Origin: Spirogloea muscicola
Taxonomy: Eukaryota; Streptophyta; Zygnematophyceae; Spirogloeales; Spirogloeaceae
Length of the DNA: 25,710 nt
NCBI GenBank assembly: GCA_009602725.1
Contig: WELB01000063.1
Coordinates: 349,510 to 375,219, forward strand
Reading direction: 5' to 3'
The notes below the pieces were generated by a model. It searched no databases. It saw nothing but the letters and a program-made list of their open reading frames with translations, and was not told where the DNA came from. Every line of letters begins with the position of its first letter. The stretch's first letter is position 1. The position numbers and the translations under genes are program-made. Shown in pieces: positions 10,589-20,524 of this stretch.

Positions 10589-11060
10589 AAGCCAGCCCAC
10601 AAATGATACCGGAGGAGTCGGAAAGGAGTCGGAATGCGTACAGACCATTAAGGATGCCTGCTCAGAAAAAACCCCCCCAAGAGGCGGCTCTTACAGACAG
10701 AAGATAGGGGTGGGCCATCCAAATGGGGCGAGAGCTGTGAAAAGCCAGCCCACGAAAGATAAGCGATTGCGATTGCGATTGCAATTGCGTATCTGCGAAG
10801 AAAGAAACGGCTCGTTCAGTGTAAGGCAGTGGCTGTGAAAGGTCAGCCCCAGAATGAAGAAATACTCGACATCTCTCTAAGAGGTGCACATCCCGAGTAG
10901 CCAGGTCGAGGAAAGAGAAAGAGACAAACAGCACTCTTGTAAGGCAATCGCTGTGAGAGGCCAGCCCCAAGTACGGAACACTCGTTGCCTGGGCTCGCCA
11001 GTCACAGCCATCGCCCTCAACTGGAAAGATTTTCCTTCCTTGTGCTGGCCTCTCACAGCA
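10585..11060. repeat. Cluster of six LINE-tail hairpins
   Basis: Hairpin cores at 10585-10600 (-), 10733-10752 (-), 10830-10850 (-), 10950-10968 (-), 10991-11025 (+) and 11043-11059 (+), roughly 40-150 bp apart. Each has the GGGCTGGC...CACAGC core or its complement, and several carry the following GCCCTC...TGGAA. No LINE coding sequence is seen between them. A short (GCGATT)3 run lies at 10763-10780. It looks like repeated insertion of minimal tails, or later local duplication. Confidence 0.75.
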
Positions 11061-11160
11061 TTGACTTACATTTGGAAAAACTTGAACAAGGCTGTCGTGC
11101 TATATCCTGTCGACTGCCTATTTGTGTCGATCTGACTAGGACAGCTGACTTGGCTTAATA

Positions 11161-11400
11161 CGTGGCCTCCTAGGCTGACTCATCCACTTTCGTGTGTGAT
11201 TCACGCTAAGGATGGAGGACCACTTTTCTCTCTCCGTGGCTTCCTAGGCTGGGTCATACAAGTTTGTGTGCGATTCGCGCTAAAAATGGAGGACCACTTC
11301 TCTCCCTCTCTCTCACTCTTCCTTCCTTTCTATCTCTGGCTTCCTAGGCTTGATTCAAGCTAAGGATGGAGGACCACTTCTCTCTCTCTCTCTCTCTCTC
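11161..11400 (+). repeat. Degenerate tandem repeat, three units of about 40-100 bp
   Basis: Three units begin at about 11161, 11233 and 11336. Each has TCCTAGGCT near its start, then a CGTGTGTGATTC-like block in the first two, then GCTAA..ATGGAGGACCACTT and a CT-rich end. The third unit lacks the middle. CT expansion of the last unit makes the microsatellite that follows. Confidence 0.8.
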
Positions 11401-11420
11401 TTTTCCCCTCTCTCTCTCTC
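11378..11420 (+). repeat. CT microsatellite
   Basis: Nearly pure CT dinucleotides interrupted by TTTTCCCC. It grows out of the CT-rich end of the tandem repeat to its left and runs directly into the minisatellite to its right. Confidence 0.9.
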
Positions 11421-11424
11421 GCGG

Positions 11425-11550
11425 CGACCGCTCATTAAATGCGGACAACAGCGACCGCTCCTCCAATGCGGACAACAACAACAACGACCGCTCATCAAAT
11501 GCGGACACCAGAAACAACGACCGCTCATCAAAGGCGGACGACAACAACAA
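11425..11550 (+). repeat. 33-bp minisatellite, four units
   Basis: Units of 27, 33, 33 and 33 bp start at 11425, 11452, 11485 and 11518, each beginning CGACCGCTC and containing GCGGAC and a CAA-rich end. Unit lengths are multiples of three and in one frame encode 11-residue DRSSNADNNNN-like repeats. The start resembles GTCGACCGCTCCAA of the LINE copy at 22560-23136 (residues VDRSN), so the repeat may have grown from LINE coding sequence. Confidence 0.85.
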
Positions 11551-11555
11551 TGGAG

Positions 11556-11860
11556 CGACTACAAGGCCGATTGTGGATCGTACTTCAACGCCGCTGGCTC
11601 GTGGGCTCAGGTATATCGTATGCGCTTGTCCGTCTCCCTCCAGCGGTCCATGGCCCACGCCTTGCATCTGCGTGCTGGCCGTGCCCTCGCTGCGGCCTTC
11701 GGCTTTCGTCAGGGGGATAGTTTTCCGGCAGCTAGTCTGTCGGATGTGAGGCTCCTCACTCGTAACTACTGAGTGGTCCATCCTCCCCCGTTCTGCCATT
11801 TCTTCTTCAGGCCCCGCAGTCGCTGCTTAGCTCGTAGTTTGGCCCCTTCGAACCTTGTCA
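11556..11860 (+). mobile_element. LINE 3' end, family 2
   Basis: The ORF end (to TGA at 11770-11772) reads YFNAAGSWAQVYRMRLSVSL, then AHALHLRAGRALAAAFGF and LLTRNY. It matches the piece at 19500-19715 (DFNAAVSLAQVYRMRLS, AHALHLCAGRALAAASGS) and more distantly family 1 (AHALHQKAGRALAGG). The 3' UTR words GTGGTCCATCCT and TTTGGCCCCTT.AACCTTG (11838-11860) are shared with 19720-19795. The hairpin expected next is missing, so the copy is 3'-truncated or interrupted. The coding part is still open, but far too short to act. Confidence 0.85.
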
Positions 11861-12009
11861 ATTCTTTCAGATCGTGGAACGGACGGCTGAAGATGACCAT
11901 CTTACGGTTGAGTCGGCCACTGAGACAGGCCCACGACAGCCGGCCATCCAGCTTAGCCAACCAGCATAGCCAACGGCCGAACCGGGCCTATCAGGCAGTA
12001 GTCCTTTTT

Positions 12010-12100
12010 CCGGCTCCTCTTTCTTTGGCTTTGGACATTGTCCATTCTTTTTTGGGCTGGCTTTGCCAGCCCCTCTTCTCTATGGGCGAGCACTTCCTTT
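12010..12100 (+). repeat. LINE-tail copy with perfect 8-bp hairpin
   Basis: CTTTGGACATTGTCCATTC is followed by GGGCTGGC-TTT-GCCAGCCC (12054-12072), an exact 8-bp inverted repeat with a 3-nt loop, then CTCTATGGGCGAGCACTTCC. The same arrangement occurs on the minus strand at 5352-5450 and, with one mismatch, at 20285-20358. No LINE coding sequence is attached. Confidence 0.8.
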
Positions 12101-13384
12101 TCTATCAGGCAGCGCTAGGATCTTCGCCGCGCCCGGCCCAAGTCGTAGCGAGCGGCCCTTGCAAAGCAGTCGGCTTTGCAAGTCTTACCCTCTTGCCACG
12201 AGCCACGCCTGCGCCAACGCCGCGCCATAGAAGCGTAGAGCCTAGGGCAGGAGCCGCAGCAGCTAGTAAACCTTCGCACGGACCCGCTGCGCGACTGCAA
12301 GAAGTCGTGGTGATTCTGTGGTGAGCAGCATTGAGTATTGTGCTGCGTATCGCAAGCTCCACACTACATCGAGCACTAGTTCTCAGATCGCATCAGTCAA
12401 GGCTGTGCATTGAGGCCTAGTAGCATCATCATCGATTGGCATTCACTGACCTTGCACAAGTGGTCATATTGTGGACAAGGTACTGCATATATGCTCGTGT
12501 GTACGCTCTTTCATATTTCTCGCATTTCAAGATACACTTGTATGCTTGCATCGCACCGGTGAACCAGTAGACAGTGGCCATGAGTCACTCAGTTCAGGAT
12601 ACTAGATACAACTGCTCAGTAGTTCATCGTCCCTTAGTTTGGGAAGCTACGAATTCTACTTCGGACTGTTCTTACCTTTCTTCATATGTTGTGAGACTAT
12701 TAACGATTCTCAATGTTGGCCTCTCGTCGGACTGTTTTCTTTCAGCCTGGCCAACGGGATTGACAAATCCATTCGATATTTTACATGTGTAGACTAGCAC
12801 GTCAGTATTTGTCGTTATCTAGACTAATCGACGTCATTAGGCAATTGACGCCTTCTCGCATGACAAGGCCTACAAGGGCCGGAAGGTGCAGATTTTACAA
12901 GCTACTACTTTTGGTCCTTCATCGAAACTTCGGAAACCCAACAGACCCGAGACGCTCGCAAGCTTGTGGCCCACCAGGTCGGCCAAGCCGCTGACATCAG
13001 ACCGCCTCGAGCACGTGCAGGCAATATGCCACGCGTCGGCTCCGAAGAGTCCTGCAGGCCTTACACGTGTCGTGCTTGTGCGCATCCGGGTGGGGGACTA
13101 GATGGGCAGCCGCAGAACGTTTCTCCTGCTGCCCCTAGGGAATGTAGGAGTCATCAACGCCCCCAGCTGAGCCATCTGGCCCAATCGGCTCGACGGGGCC
13201 GACCCTTGACCCCCGAAGCCCCGCTGCCCGCCCGTCGCGGGCAGCGGCTACGGAGGTCGCGCCAGCGTTGCGCCACGTGGCGCGCACGTGCAGTCAGCGG
13301 CGCCCCACTCGAGACAGCGGTTGAGTCGATGAGTCGTTACTAGTCGTCCATCTCAGCCCACCGCCGCGGCCGCCGCCCGCCGCG
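12101..13384. other. Stretch without a recognised gene
   Basis: Overlapping short plus-strand ORFs (12785-12994, 12886-13101, 12966-13343) have codon-like content but no domain I recognise. They may be remains of a retroelement 5' part or the distal 5' flank of the next gene. 12101-12780 shows nothing. Confidence 0.45.
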
Positions 13385-13408
13385 GCCGCCGCCGCCGCCG
13401 CCGCCGCC
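13385..13408 (+). repeat. (GCC)8 trinucleotide run
   Basis: Eight pure GCC units inside a longer GC-only block (about 13360-13412). It lies about 420 bp upstream of the start codon of the membrane-protein gene, within its GC-rich 5' flank. Confidence 0.95.
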
Positions 13409-13791
13409 GCGGGTCGCGGAGCTCGGTCTCCGAGGGGCTCAGGCGCAACGCTCGCGGGGCTGTGCCTGCTTCCATGGGCCGGCAAGGCACGCTGACCCTT
13501 CCGTTGGCGTGACGGTCGCGGGCCGCCCTCAGCGCCGCGCCGAGGAACGCGAGACACAGTGTTCCGCCCGTGCTGCCGCCGTCGCGGCAGACGACCTTGC
13601 CGCCTCGCAGCGCAGGCCCTGCAGCGTGGCCATGGTCCGGCGCGGCGGCCGGCACGGGCCCCCGAGCCGCCTCCAGGCCACGGAACGGAGCCGGGCTCAC
13701 GGCAAGGAGCGGCTGCGGGGCTGGCTGCGCGTGGGCTGATGCTCGGCAGCCTCTAGCTCGGAAGCTCGCGGCTCCTCCGTGCCGGGAGGTC
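13409..13791. other. GC-rich 5' flank of the membrane-protein gene
   Basis: High-GC sequence with long Arg/Ala-rich ORFs on both strands (for example 13353-13826 minus, 157 codons). Their content is trinucleotide-repeat translation and GC-biased codons, without a domain. I read it as promoter and 5' UTR of the downstream gene. Confidence 0.5.
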
Positions 13792-13818
13792 CGGCGGCGG
13801 CGGCGGCGGCGGCGGCGG
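13792..13818 (+). repeat. (CGG)9 run in the probable 5' UTR
   Basis: Nine pure CGG units end 10 bp before the ATG at 13829, so they probably lie in the 5' UTR of the membrane-protein gene. They are complementary to the (GCC)8 run at 13385-13408. Confidence 0.95.
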
Positions 13819-13828
13819 CGCAGCAAGG

Positions 13829-16800
13829 ATGTCGGCGTTCTCGAGCTGCTGGTTCCCGCCGACGTGCCTCAGCCTTACCGTTGTCGGCCTCGTCAAAGGT
13901 GAGTCGTCCCGACGCGGTAGACCAGGCTGCGATGCATGGGGCTGTCCGAGACCTCTCAGCCATGCTTTGGCTGGGGCTCCGCCGGTCATTATCACTGCCT
14001 GCGGTGCACCGCCGGAATGCTTGAACATTTTGTTGAGGGCTGGCGGCCAGGCCGCCTGTCTGCTAACCTGCTGACTGCGGGAAGCTGTGGCGCTGCCTCG
14101 TTGAGCTGCCAGGCCTGCTCATCTTCCCGCTCGCACTTGTCATCCTCGTCGTCGGCAACACTCTTGTCGCGCTCGGCCTCCTGCCGCTCACCTTCGCCAT
14201 GACCCTCTACTCAGTCGCCTTGTGAGCTCACACCTGATTCCCACCTCTGCTTTTGCATCAGCCCTCGTAGCACGTGCATGGCGGACAGTCTCGGCGGACA
14301 GCCCAGGCAGGTCCATGCAATGGTTGCAAGGCAATTGCTGCTGGAATACACTCATGGCCACAGCAGCATTGTGCGCCAAGTAGCGTAGGTGTAGGCTACA
14401 AGCACTGCCAGGTTCAGGGCGCCTGCATGCCCAACACAAACCAAGCATCAGTGCGAACAAATTTTGGCCTGTCGTCTGTCAATAATTGCAGCAAAGCCGA
14501 CGATACCTGTCAGGCACTGAGTTTTGACGCTGAGGCACTTTCTCTTCCAGGACGAAGCAGCTGAGGATGGTCCAAAAGGCGGGAGCTCTTATCTGCCTGC
14601 CAGTTCTGATTCTTCTCTGGCCAGTCGTCGTCCTTGTCGGCAGCTTGTTTGTCAGTGTCATGTATGGCTTCTTCGTGCCCCAGATTGCCACATTCAAGGC
14701 CGTTGGCGAGAACCGGGAAGACAAGCTGCACCACGTCCTCCGAGTGAGCACTTTGCCAGCCAGTTAAAGGCTTTTGCCACTGCATGCCAGTCCCCTACAG
14801 CTACAGTCGGTCCCACTCCACACCACACAGGAGGCATGCCGCGCAACATCGTCAGAGATGTTGGGGGCACCTCTTAATCACAAATCCGAGGCGCCTTTCC
14901 ACAGGATGGGTTTGTGGGCCAGGTCGGCGTTTGCGTGTCCGTTGTGAAGGACTTTGCCGATTACAGCTACAACAGCTACCCATGGTACCTAAAGAACCTT
15001 CGCACCAAGGAGGCAAAGGTGGAGAGCGTCTCGAGCATGATCAAGTGAGCGGCACTGTTCAGTTGTGGGGCAAACTGTGTCTCCCTGGCTGGCTGTGCCT
15101 AACAATACCACAATTCACTGTTCACACACTTAAGGTGGTGCTGAGCTTTGAGTAGGTCAACTGTCCTTTCTCAATGGACCTTGAGTCATTTGAAGTCTGT
15201 GCCTAGTAAGCAAAGCATCTGAGATGACAAACAGGCACAAATTTGTGGGCTTCTGCATGCTTGTGCCCTGCACCAGGCAATGATTGTGCAAATCAATGCT
15301 GTACTTGCAATCATCTCATCTGAGTTTATTGTTTGCTTTGTCAGGATCAAGGTATTGCCGGGGTGCCTCCTTGTCTGTGTGTGCGGGCTCCTCGCTGACA
15401 CAGTCCTCCTCACTGCCATTGCAATTGCCAAGAGCCCAGTGCTGCTGTGGCGTGGCTGGCAGCGGCTGTTTGAGTCGGCGATTGAACGCCAGGGGCTATG
15501 CCTCGAGGCCACCTGCCTGCCGTGCTCCTTGCTCGTGCTCCTCCTCTGGCCTATCGCTGTGCTTCTATCCATACTCGGCGCTTTCATGCTCAGCCCCTTT
15601 GTGGGGATGTATGCCGCGGCTATCGCATACCAGGTGCTCCACTGTGCACATGGCCAGCTCTTCGCGAAATCCAATCAGCCTTTGATACAGTGCCCCTCTC
15701 AGGCTGAGATTGAATTACACAATTGCCACAGGGTATCAAAAGCCTATTGCATACCCACTTGTCTGAAGCTTGTATGAACTTGTCTTTGGCAGGAAAACTC
15801 AACAAAGATGGGGTTTGCTTACATCATGACCGTGGTAGCGGAGTTTGATGAGTACACAAACGAGCTGCTGGACATGAATGAAGGGACAGTTTTCCCCAAG
15901 TGAGCACAGCTTGCTCTGAGGACTGCATGCCTAATTGCTCTTGTGTATTCTGATTGCATGGTCAATTGCCTCAGCAGGATATGGTGTGTCTGTCATCTTG
16001 CAGGTATGGGTACCGGCAGGATGCAGGGTCATCTTCACAGTCCTCCTCTGAGGCCGCCTCGGAGCAGGGTGCCAAAGTTGCTGCATCGGAGGAGCAAGAC
16101 AAGGTGGTGGAGCAGCCAGTCAACCGTCAGTCACTGGAGCTGACGCAGCAGCAGCTGGGGCAGGTGCCAGTTGCGATGCCGCTTGATGGTGACCAGTCCA
16201 GGACCAGCATATGGCAGGCCATTGAGAAGCAGGCAGCGGGAGGCGGGACGCCAGGTCGGTTGCCTCAGCGGCAGCGGTCGACATCGTTGTCGTCGAGGCT
16301 CTCGGGCCTTGAAAGGCAACGCTCGGGGCCAGCCGTCATACTCCACCGACTTGCCCGCACTGCCGCCGGCAAGCCAAGGCCAGCACAGCATTTGGCCATG
16401 AAGCAGGTACCTGCTAAGCTACAAGTCTCGTATAGAGCAAAATTGGCATTGTGAATTTGCAACGGCACCTTGAGTTGCAGTATGAGTAATCCGCATTCTG
16501 CGGCATACTCATGTGTCAATGCTTTGTCGAAGCTGACAGCCATATCTGACATAGTGGAGGAGAAATTTGTTTGGCAGCTGTGGAGCAGCTTGCTGGGGAC
16601 GTGCAAGATGATAGGGCACGAGCTGGTGGATTGTGGTGTAATTGGACCGAGGGAGATGCAACGGTGGACACTTGAGTGGGCAGGCCCGAATATGCGGAAT
16701 GGCTCAGTGGGCATCCCGGCCCTCTGCCTGCTTCGCACGCTGCTCCAGTCCTACAAGCGCAACTCGGCAGGCCTGGTTTTCTGTAAGTCCTTTTCTCGCA

Positions 16801-17673
16801 GAGCATTGATGAGCTTGACTATGCTACGCACACACAGCTTTTAGAAAGTTGCGCAGTCTTCCATTTGCTGATAGCTACTGCTGCCACTTGCTGGACCTCT
16901 CCATGCTTTGTCCACAGGCAAGTCCCTTGTAAGATGTATTGCCTGTCTAGGTCTACCTTTAGCAGGCGCCTTTGTTTCTATGTACCACTTCTTAAGGCCT
17001 CTTCATTCGCTCATGTGACATCTCTGTATTGCGCCGTGACCTATCGTCCCTACAGGTGATGGCCACGAGCTGCTGGCCAGCAACAAGCCGGACCATCGGG
17101 TGGTAGAGTGGTTCTTCAATCCGCTCATGGTGATCAAAGCTCAGCTGCAAGCGGACCAGCTTTCGCCACGAGAAGAGCGCTACTTTGAAGGGCTTGTCCT
17201 CTCGATGGGCGATGAGACAGTCTTGGAGAGGTGGCTTCAGGACAAGGATGCAGCCCCCCCTACTGAAGCTGCTCGTAGCAGCGAGCTCCAGGGATTTGCT
17301 CGCAGGTGAGAGAACCTGTCTGTAGATTCGTGTCATAACTGGGGTTGTCCAGATGTATAACCGAACGTTGGACATGCTACATTTTGCGTTTACGTTTACT
17401 AAAAGCTGTCAAGCCTGACTCGTCGCTCCTGCCTCCTAGCAGAGCCATGAAGTTGAGGTGAAATTTTAAGGTCAATTAGGCAGCCACCTCACATGGCAAG
17501 TGAGACTTGTACATGCTTTCAGGTTGCAAGGCATTGCTACCACCTTGGCAACATTCCCCACATTCCGACGGCGATTCCACGGGCTTGTTGAGGAGTTGGG
17601 TCCCTATGCTCGGGCCCAAAGATTGCATCGAGCAACAAGCGTGCCAGCGAATGTAGACAACCTGCCAGTATGA
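13829..17673 (+). CDS. Conserved plant/algal multi-pass membrane protein of unknown function, ten exons
   Basis: Reconstructed exons: 13829-13898, 14113-14221, 14551-14743, 14905-15044, 15345-15633, 15793-15899, 16004-16406, 16533-16782, 17056-17305, 17523-17673 (TGA); 653 aa with consistent phases and GT-AG introns. Similar to an uncharacterised land-plant membrane protein family as I recall it. Family-like blocks are VVGNTLVALGLLP, MYGFFVPQIATFKAVGE, LPGCLLVCVCGLLADTVLLTA, LLLWPIAVLLSILGAF, MGFAYIMTVVAEFDEYTNELL and, near the C-terminus, WFFNPLMVIKAQL and FPTFRRRFHGLVEELG. About four to six hydrophobic segments lie within residues 24-267. Residues 303-437 (exon 7) are a Gln/Ser-rich linker without obvious family similarity. 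The soluble C-terminal part (438-653) follows. The exon 8 acceptor (TCGAAG at 16532) was chosen because it keeps phase; it is the weakest junction. Function unknown. Confidence 0.82.
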
Positions 17674-19149
17674 TCCAGAGCTCAAGTGTGTGCAATTATA
17701 CTTCAGGAGCACTGGATATCACTAATTAGTGCTGCAGATGGTGGCTGCAGCATGCTGATCGCACAACTCCAGTCCAAGTCTTGTGTTAGCGCACGTCTCA
17801 TCCAGGATTTGGCGAACTCTATAAGCCCCCAATCCCCCCCTCACCCCCACCAACAACTCCTCCTTTTTACTGTTAACCACCGTGCCGCCTCGGCTCTTAG
17901 TTTGCACCTTGACAAGCCACGCTGGCCGCTTTCCACCATGATCTGTTTGTAGCAGTGATGAGTCAATTGCGGATGCTTGTCTGTGATTAGTAAAGTAGAG
18001 GGCATTCCGTGTTTGGCAAATGTTGCCAAGGATTGCTAGTAGCAGTCTTGGTTGAATCTCCCAGCATTTGTGGGGGCCTACAGGTCCATTACAAGCTGGC
18101 AGCAATGCAGTACAACAAGCGAATGGGCGGAGCCTTTTAGACACGACGCCCTCCCCATGCCTAAATGGCACCTTTAATTGCTAGATATCTGACACACTAC
18201 ACTTATGTGCAGCCTTTTGCACCGTCTATGCTGCCTACCGTGCTTTTCTGTCGCCTCAGCACCTTAATCTATGTTACTATGCTGACTCTCCACGAATATA
18301 TTGCGCAGACTGCTTGACAAGGGGCCTTTATCTTCTTGCGCTTCTCTGCGCAGCTTGTAATTTGATCTCCTTCCAAGCTGGCACCAGGCAGTGGGGGAGG
18401 TTTACGGTGTTCATGGAGTGGAGGTTGTGTCCGTGGAGTCGTTCGTCTCATAACTGGGCCTCACGTGCACCTATGCAATCATGTCTTTCCACTTCAATTT
18501 AGAAGTCTCTCAGAGATGATGGCAAAGCCAACCAGCAGTCCTCATCAAGCTCAAGCAGGGGTGCCAGTGCCTCACGGCTGTGCACCTTGGGCTCTCAAGT
18601 GGCAGCGGTGACTTGCCATGGCCACAGAGATGAGTCATAGCACCCTCACAAAATCAGAGTGCGCCAGAAATTTTGCTACTGCAGGTGCACATCAGTTGCG
18701 CCCACTTTCACTGAATTGTCCAGACCCTCAGAATATGAGGCCTCCCACCAGTGCACACCAGTGCCACAATTGCTAAGGAAGCCAAAAAGCGGGCGTTTTA
18801 GCGGCAGGCACGAGAAAAGTAGTTAGGAAAATTGAAAACATGGAATTGATGCAGTGCAGCCGAGAGGGGCATGCTTGTGTACGAATACGTGAGCCAGCAA
18901 GGCCCGCATACTTGGACTGTGGCGGCTCATCCTGCCAAGCTGTTGCCCAAGGATGGATTGCGAGCTCAGTTAACCCTGACCTCTGCAACTTTTGGCACGC
19001 GTGACTCCACCGTTGTGGCCGGTGAAACAGGATTAATGTCGTCGAAACATACAAGCGTGGATTTCCAGGACTCGTAGTCTGCCTTCGGTCGTCATAAGCT
19101 CAACATGGAGAGCCTGTTGGTGACATTTCTGTTCTTTAACTATTCCATT
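17674..19149. other. 3' flank and intergenic stretch, no gene recognised
   Basis: ORFs are short (longest 149 codons, minus, 17722-18171) and without recognisable content. The first TGTAA after the membrane-protein stop is at 18356-18360, about 680 nt away; whether it is used is unclear. No RNA gene or repeat seen. Confidence 0.5.
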
Positions 19150-19279
19150 GACCTTCACAGCCGTCTCATCATGGAGTCAACGTGGCCCGCGCCTGCAAGG
19201 CTGCATTCCTGGGCAGCTGGGCACAGGTCGCCGCTCCCCTGTCCCAGCTGTCCTGGCTGGCTGTGCCCTCGGCCCCTTA
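19150..19279 (+). mobile_element. LINE fragment, region after the reverse transcriptase
   Basis: Reads HGVNVARACKAAFLGSWAQV and then APLSQLSWLAVPSAP, matching VGGLGCRSREQTAQAAFLGC and then WHQVASPLPLRFPCLAGPP in the piece at 23999-25549. This segment follows the RT thumb in many LINEs. It is cut off at about 19275 by a tail element. Confidence 0.75.
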
Positions 19280-19345
19280 CATTCTTTTGGGCTGGCCTCT
19301 CACAGCCACCAGTCAATTTGGAAGTGTTGTTCCTTGCCCCCTTAG
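19272..19345 (+). repeat. LINE-tail hairpin inserted in LINE coding sequence
   Basis: CCTTACATTCTTTT, then GGGCTGGCCTCTCACAGCC at 19289-19307, then a diverged tail. It directly follows recognisable LINE coding sequence, whose continuation is missing, so it marks an insertion or recombination breakpoint. Confidence 0.75.
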
Positions 19346-19439
19346 GAAGAGCCACTTGCTTCTTTCTTTAATAGCCGCTCTTTTGTATCAGCAACCGCAT
19401 TCTTTCCTAGCGCTTCCTCGTGCACGGCAGTCGCGCCCT

Positions 19440-19830
19440 GGAGCAGGCGGCAGCTGATGTTGAGACCGGCCCGCTGCCTTTCCATGGCTTGCGCGGCGCG
19501 CTGTGTCCCGCAGGCGAGGTGAGCAGGCTGACTTCAATGCCGCTGTCTCGTTGGCCCAGGTCTACCGCATGCGCCTGTCAATCTTCCTGCAGCGGTCCAT
19601 GGCCCACGCCTTGCATCTGTGTGCTGGCCGTGCTCTTGCTGCAGCCTCTGGCTCTCGTCAGGGGAATTGTTTCCGGCAGCTAGTCTGTCGGATTAGAGAG
19701 TCCTCACAGGTAAGTTCTGAGTGGTCCATCCTACACCCGTTCTGAGATAGCGTTTTAGGCCCCTTCGTACTTTGGCCCCTTTCAACCTTGCAATTCTTCT
19801 CGGGCTGGCTTATCACAGCCCTTGCCCCCC
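19440..19830 (+). mobile_element. LINE 3' end, family 2, with tail
   Basis: From about 19490: LARRAVSRRRGEQADFNAAV, then SLAQVYRMRLSIFLQRSMAHA and LHLCAGRALAAASGS; the frame then drifts before the LLTR end. The 3' UTR (GAGTGGTCCATCCT, GGCCCCTT.AACCTTG) and the hairpin (GGGCTGGCTTATCACAGCC, 19802-19820) follow in the order expected. This copy best shows that the hairpin belongs to the LINE 3' UTR. Confidence 0.85.
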
Positions 19831-20183
19831 TTTGGAGAGCCAATTCTTCTTCCATGGGCCCCCATTGGGAGAGCCACTCCTTCCTTCCCATGGGCGAGCA
19901 ATTTCCAGGCGGCCCTCCGCTCAGCCCGCGATGTGCTGCTGGCGGCCCACACCGACCTGACGGTGCTCAGACGCGATATATAGAAGAAGTGGCTCTCCCA
20001 ATGCGAGAGACGTAGCGTCGGTGGAGAAGGCGGCTATTGACCAGGCGGTGGCGCTCCTTCCCCAGGACGACTTTCCCCGAGCTCTTGTCGGCCTCCTCCC
20101 CACGGGCGCAGCGTGGCTGACAGCGCTCCCCATCTGACGCTGCGCTGACCATGCCGGACGCTGTCTTCCGGACGGCTGTCTAA

Positions 20184-20358
20184 TGCCTCTCTGGTTACTC
20201 AGACTTGCTGCTGCTCACCTGTGGGTACTGAGCTTTCCTTTGCGTCGTCTCGTGTCTAGCTGTGTAGCTTTTCTTTTCGGCACCTTCTTTGGCTCTTTGG
20301 ATTTTGTCTATTCGTTTTGGGCTGGCTTTGCCAGGCCCCTCTACACTATGGGCGAGTA
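20184..20358 (+). mobile_element. About 175-bp LINE insertion nested in LINE coding sequence
   Basis: Starts with the diverged last codons of the LINE ORF (ACTCAGACTTGCTGCTGCTC), then the 3' UTR (GGTACTGAGCTTTCC, AGCTGTGTA), then the hairpin (GGGCTGGC-TTT-GCCAGGCCC, about 20319-20337) and the CTATGGGCGAG end. It separates FRTAV from the HPLC...CKCG part, which are nearly contiguous in the copy at 20747-21780. Confidence 0.75.
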
Positions 20359-20524
20359 ATTCTCTCTGGTCCTTCACCCGCTCTGCTTCGCTGATGTGGT
20401 GCAGTGCAAGTGCGGAGCACGTCATGCCAACGCTGCGGAGTTGGCTGCGCACATGCTTCGCTGCGCGCACGGGGGAGAGCCGACCGGGTCTCACAACCTC
20501 CTGCAAGATGGCATAGTTGGCGTG

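Noticed and set aside
10585-11060. CRISPR-like array of spaced repeats
   Set aside because: Spacing is irregular, orientation is mixed, copies are diverged, and the context is a eukaryotic retroelement.
11350-11772. 140-codon ORF as a complete gene
   Set aside because: Its first two thirds translate a CT tract and minisatellite; only the last about 65 codons are LINE sequence.
13353-13826. 157-codon minus-strand ORF beside the membrane-protein gene
   Set aside because: It is made of Arg and Ala runs from GCC/CGG repeats and GC-biased codons; no domain, and it overlaps the probable 5' UTR.
15186-15674. 162-codon minus-strand ORF
   Set aside because: Antisense shadow of exon 5 of the membrane-protein gene.
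20318-20340. Hairpins as Rho-independent terminators
   Set aside because: This is eukaryotic nuclear DNA; the hairpins recur inside coding sequence of mobile elements and on both strands.
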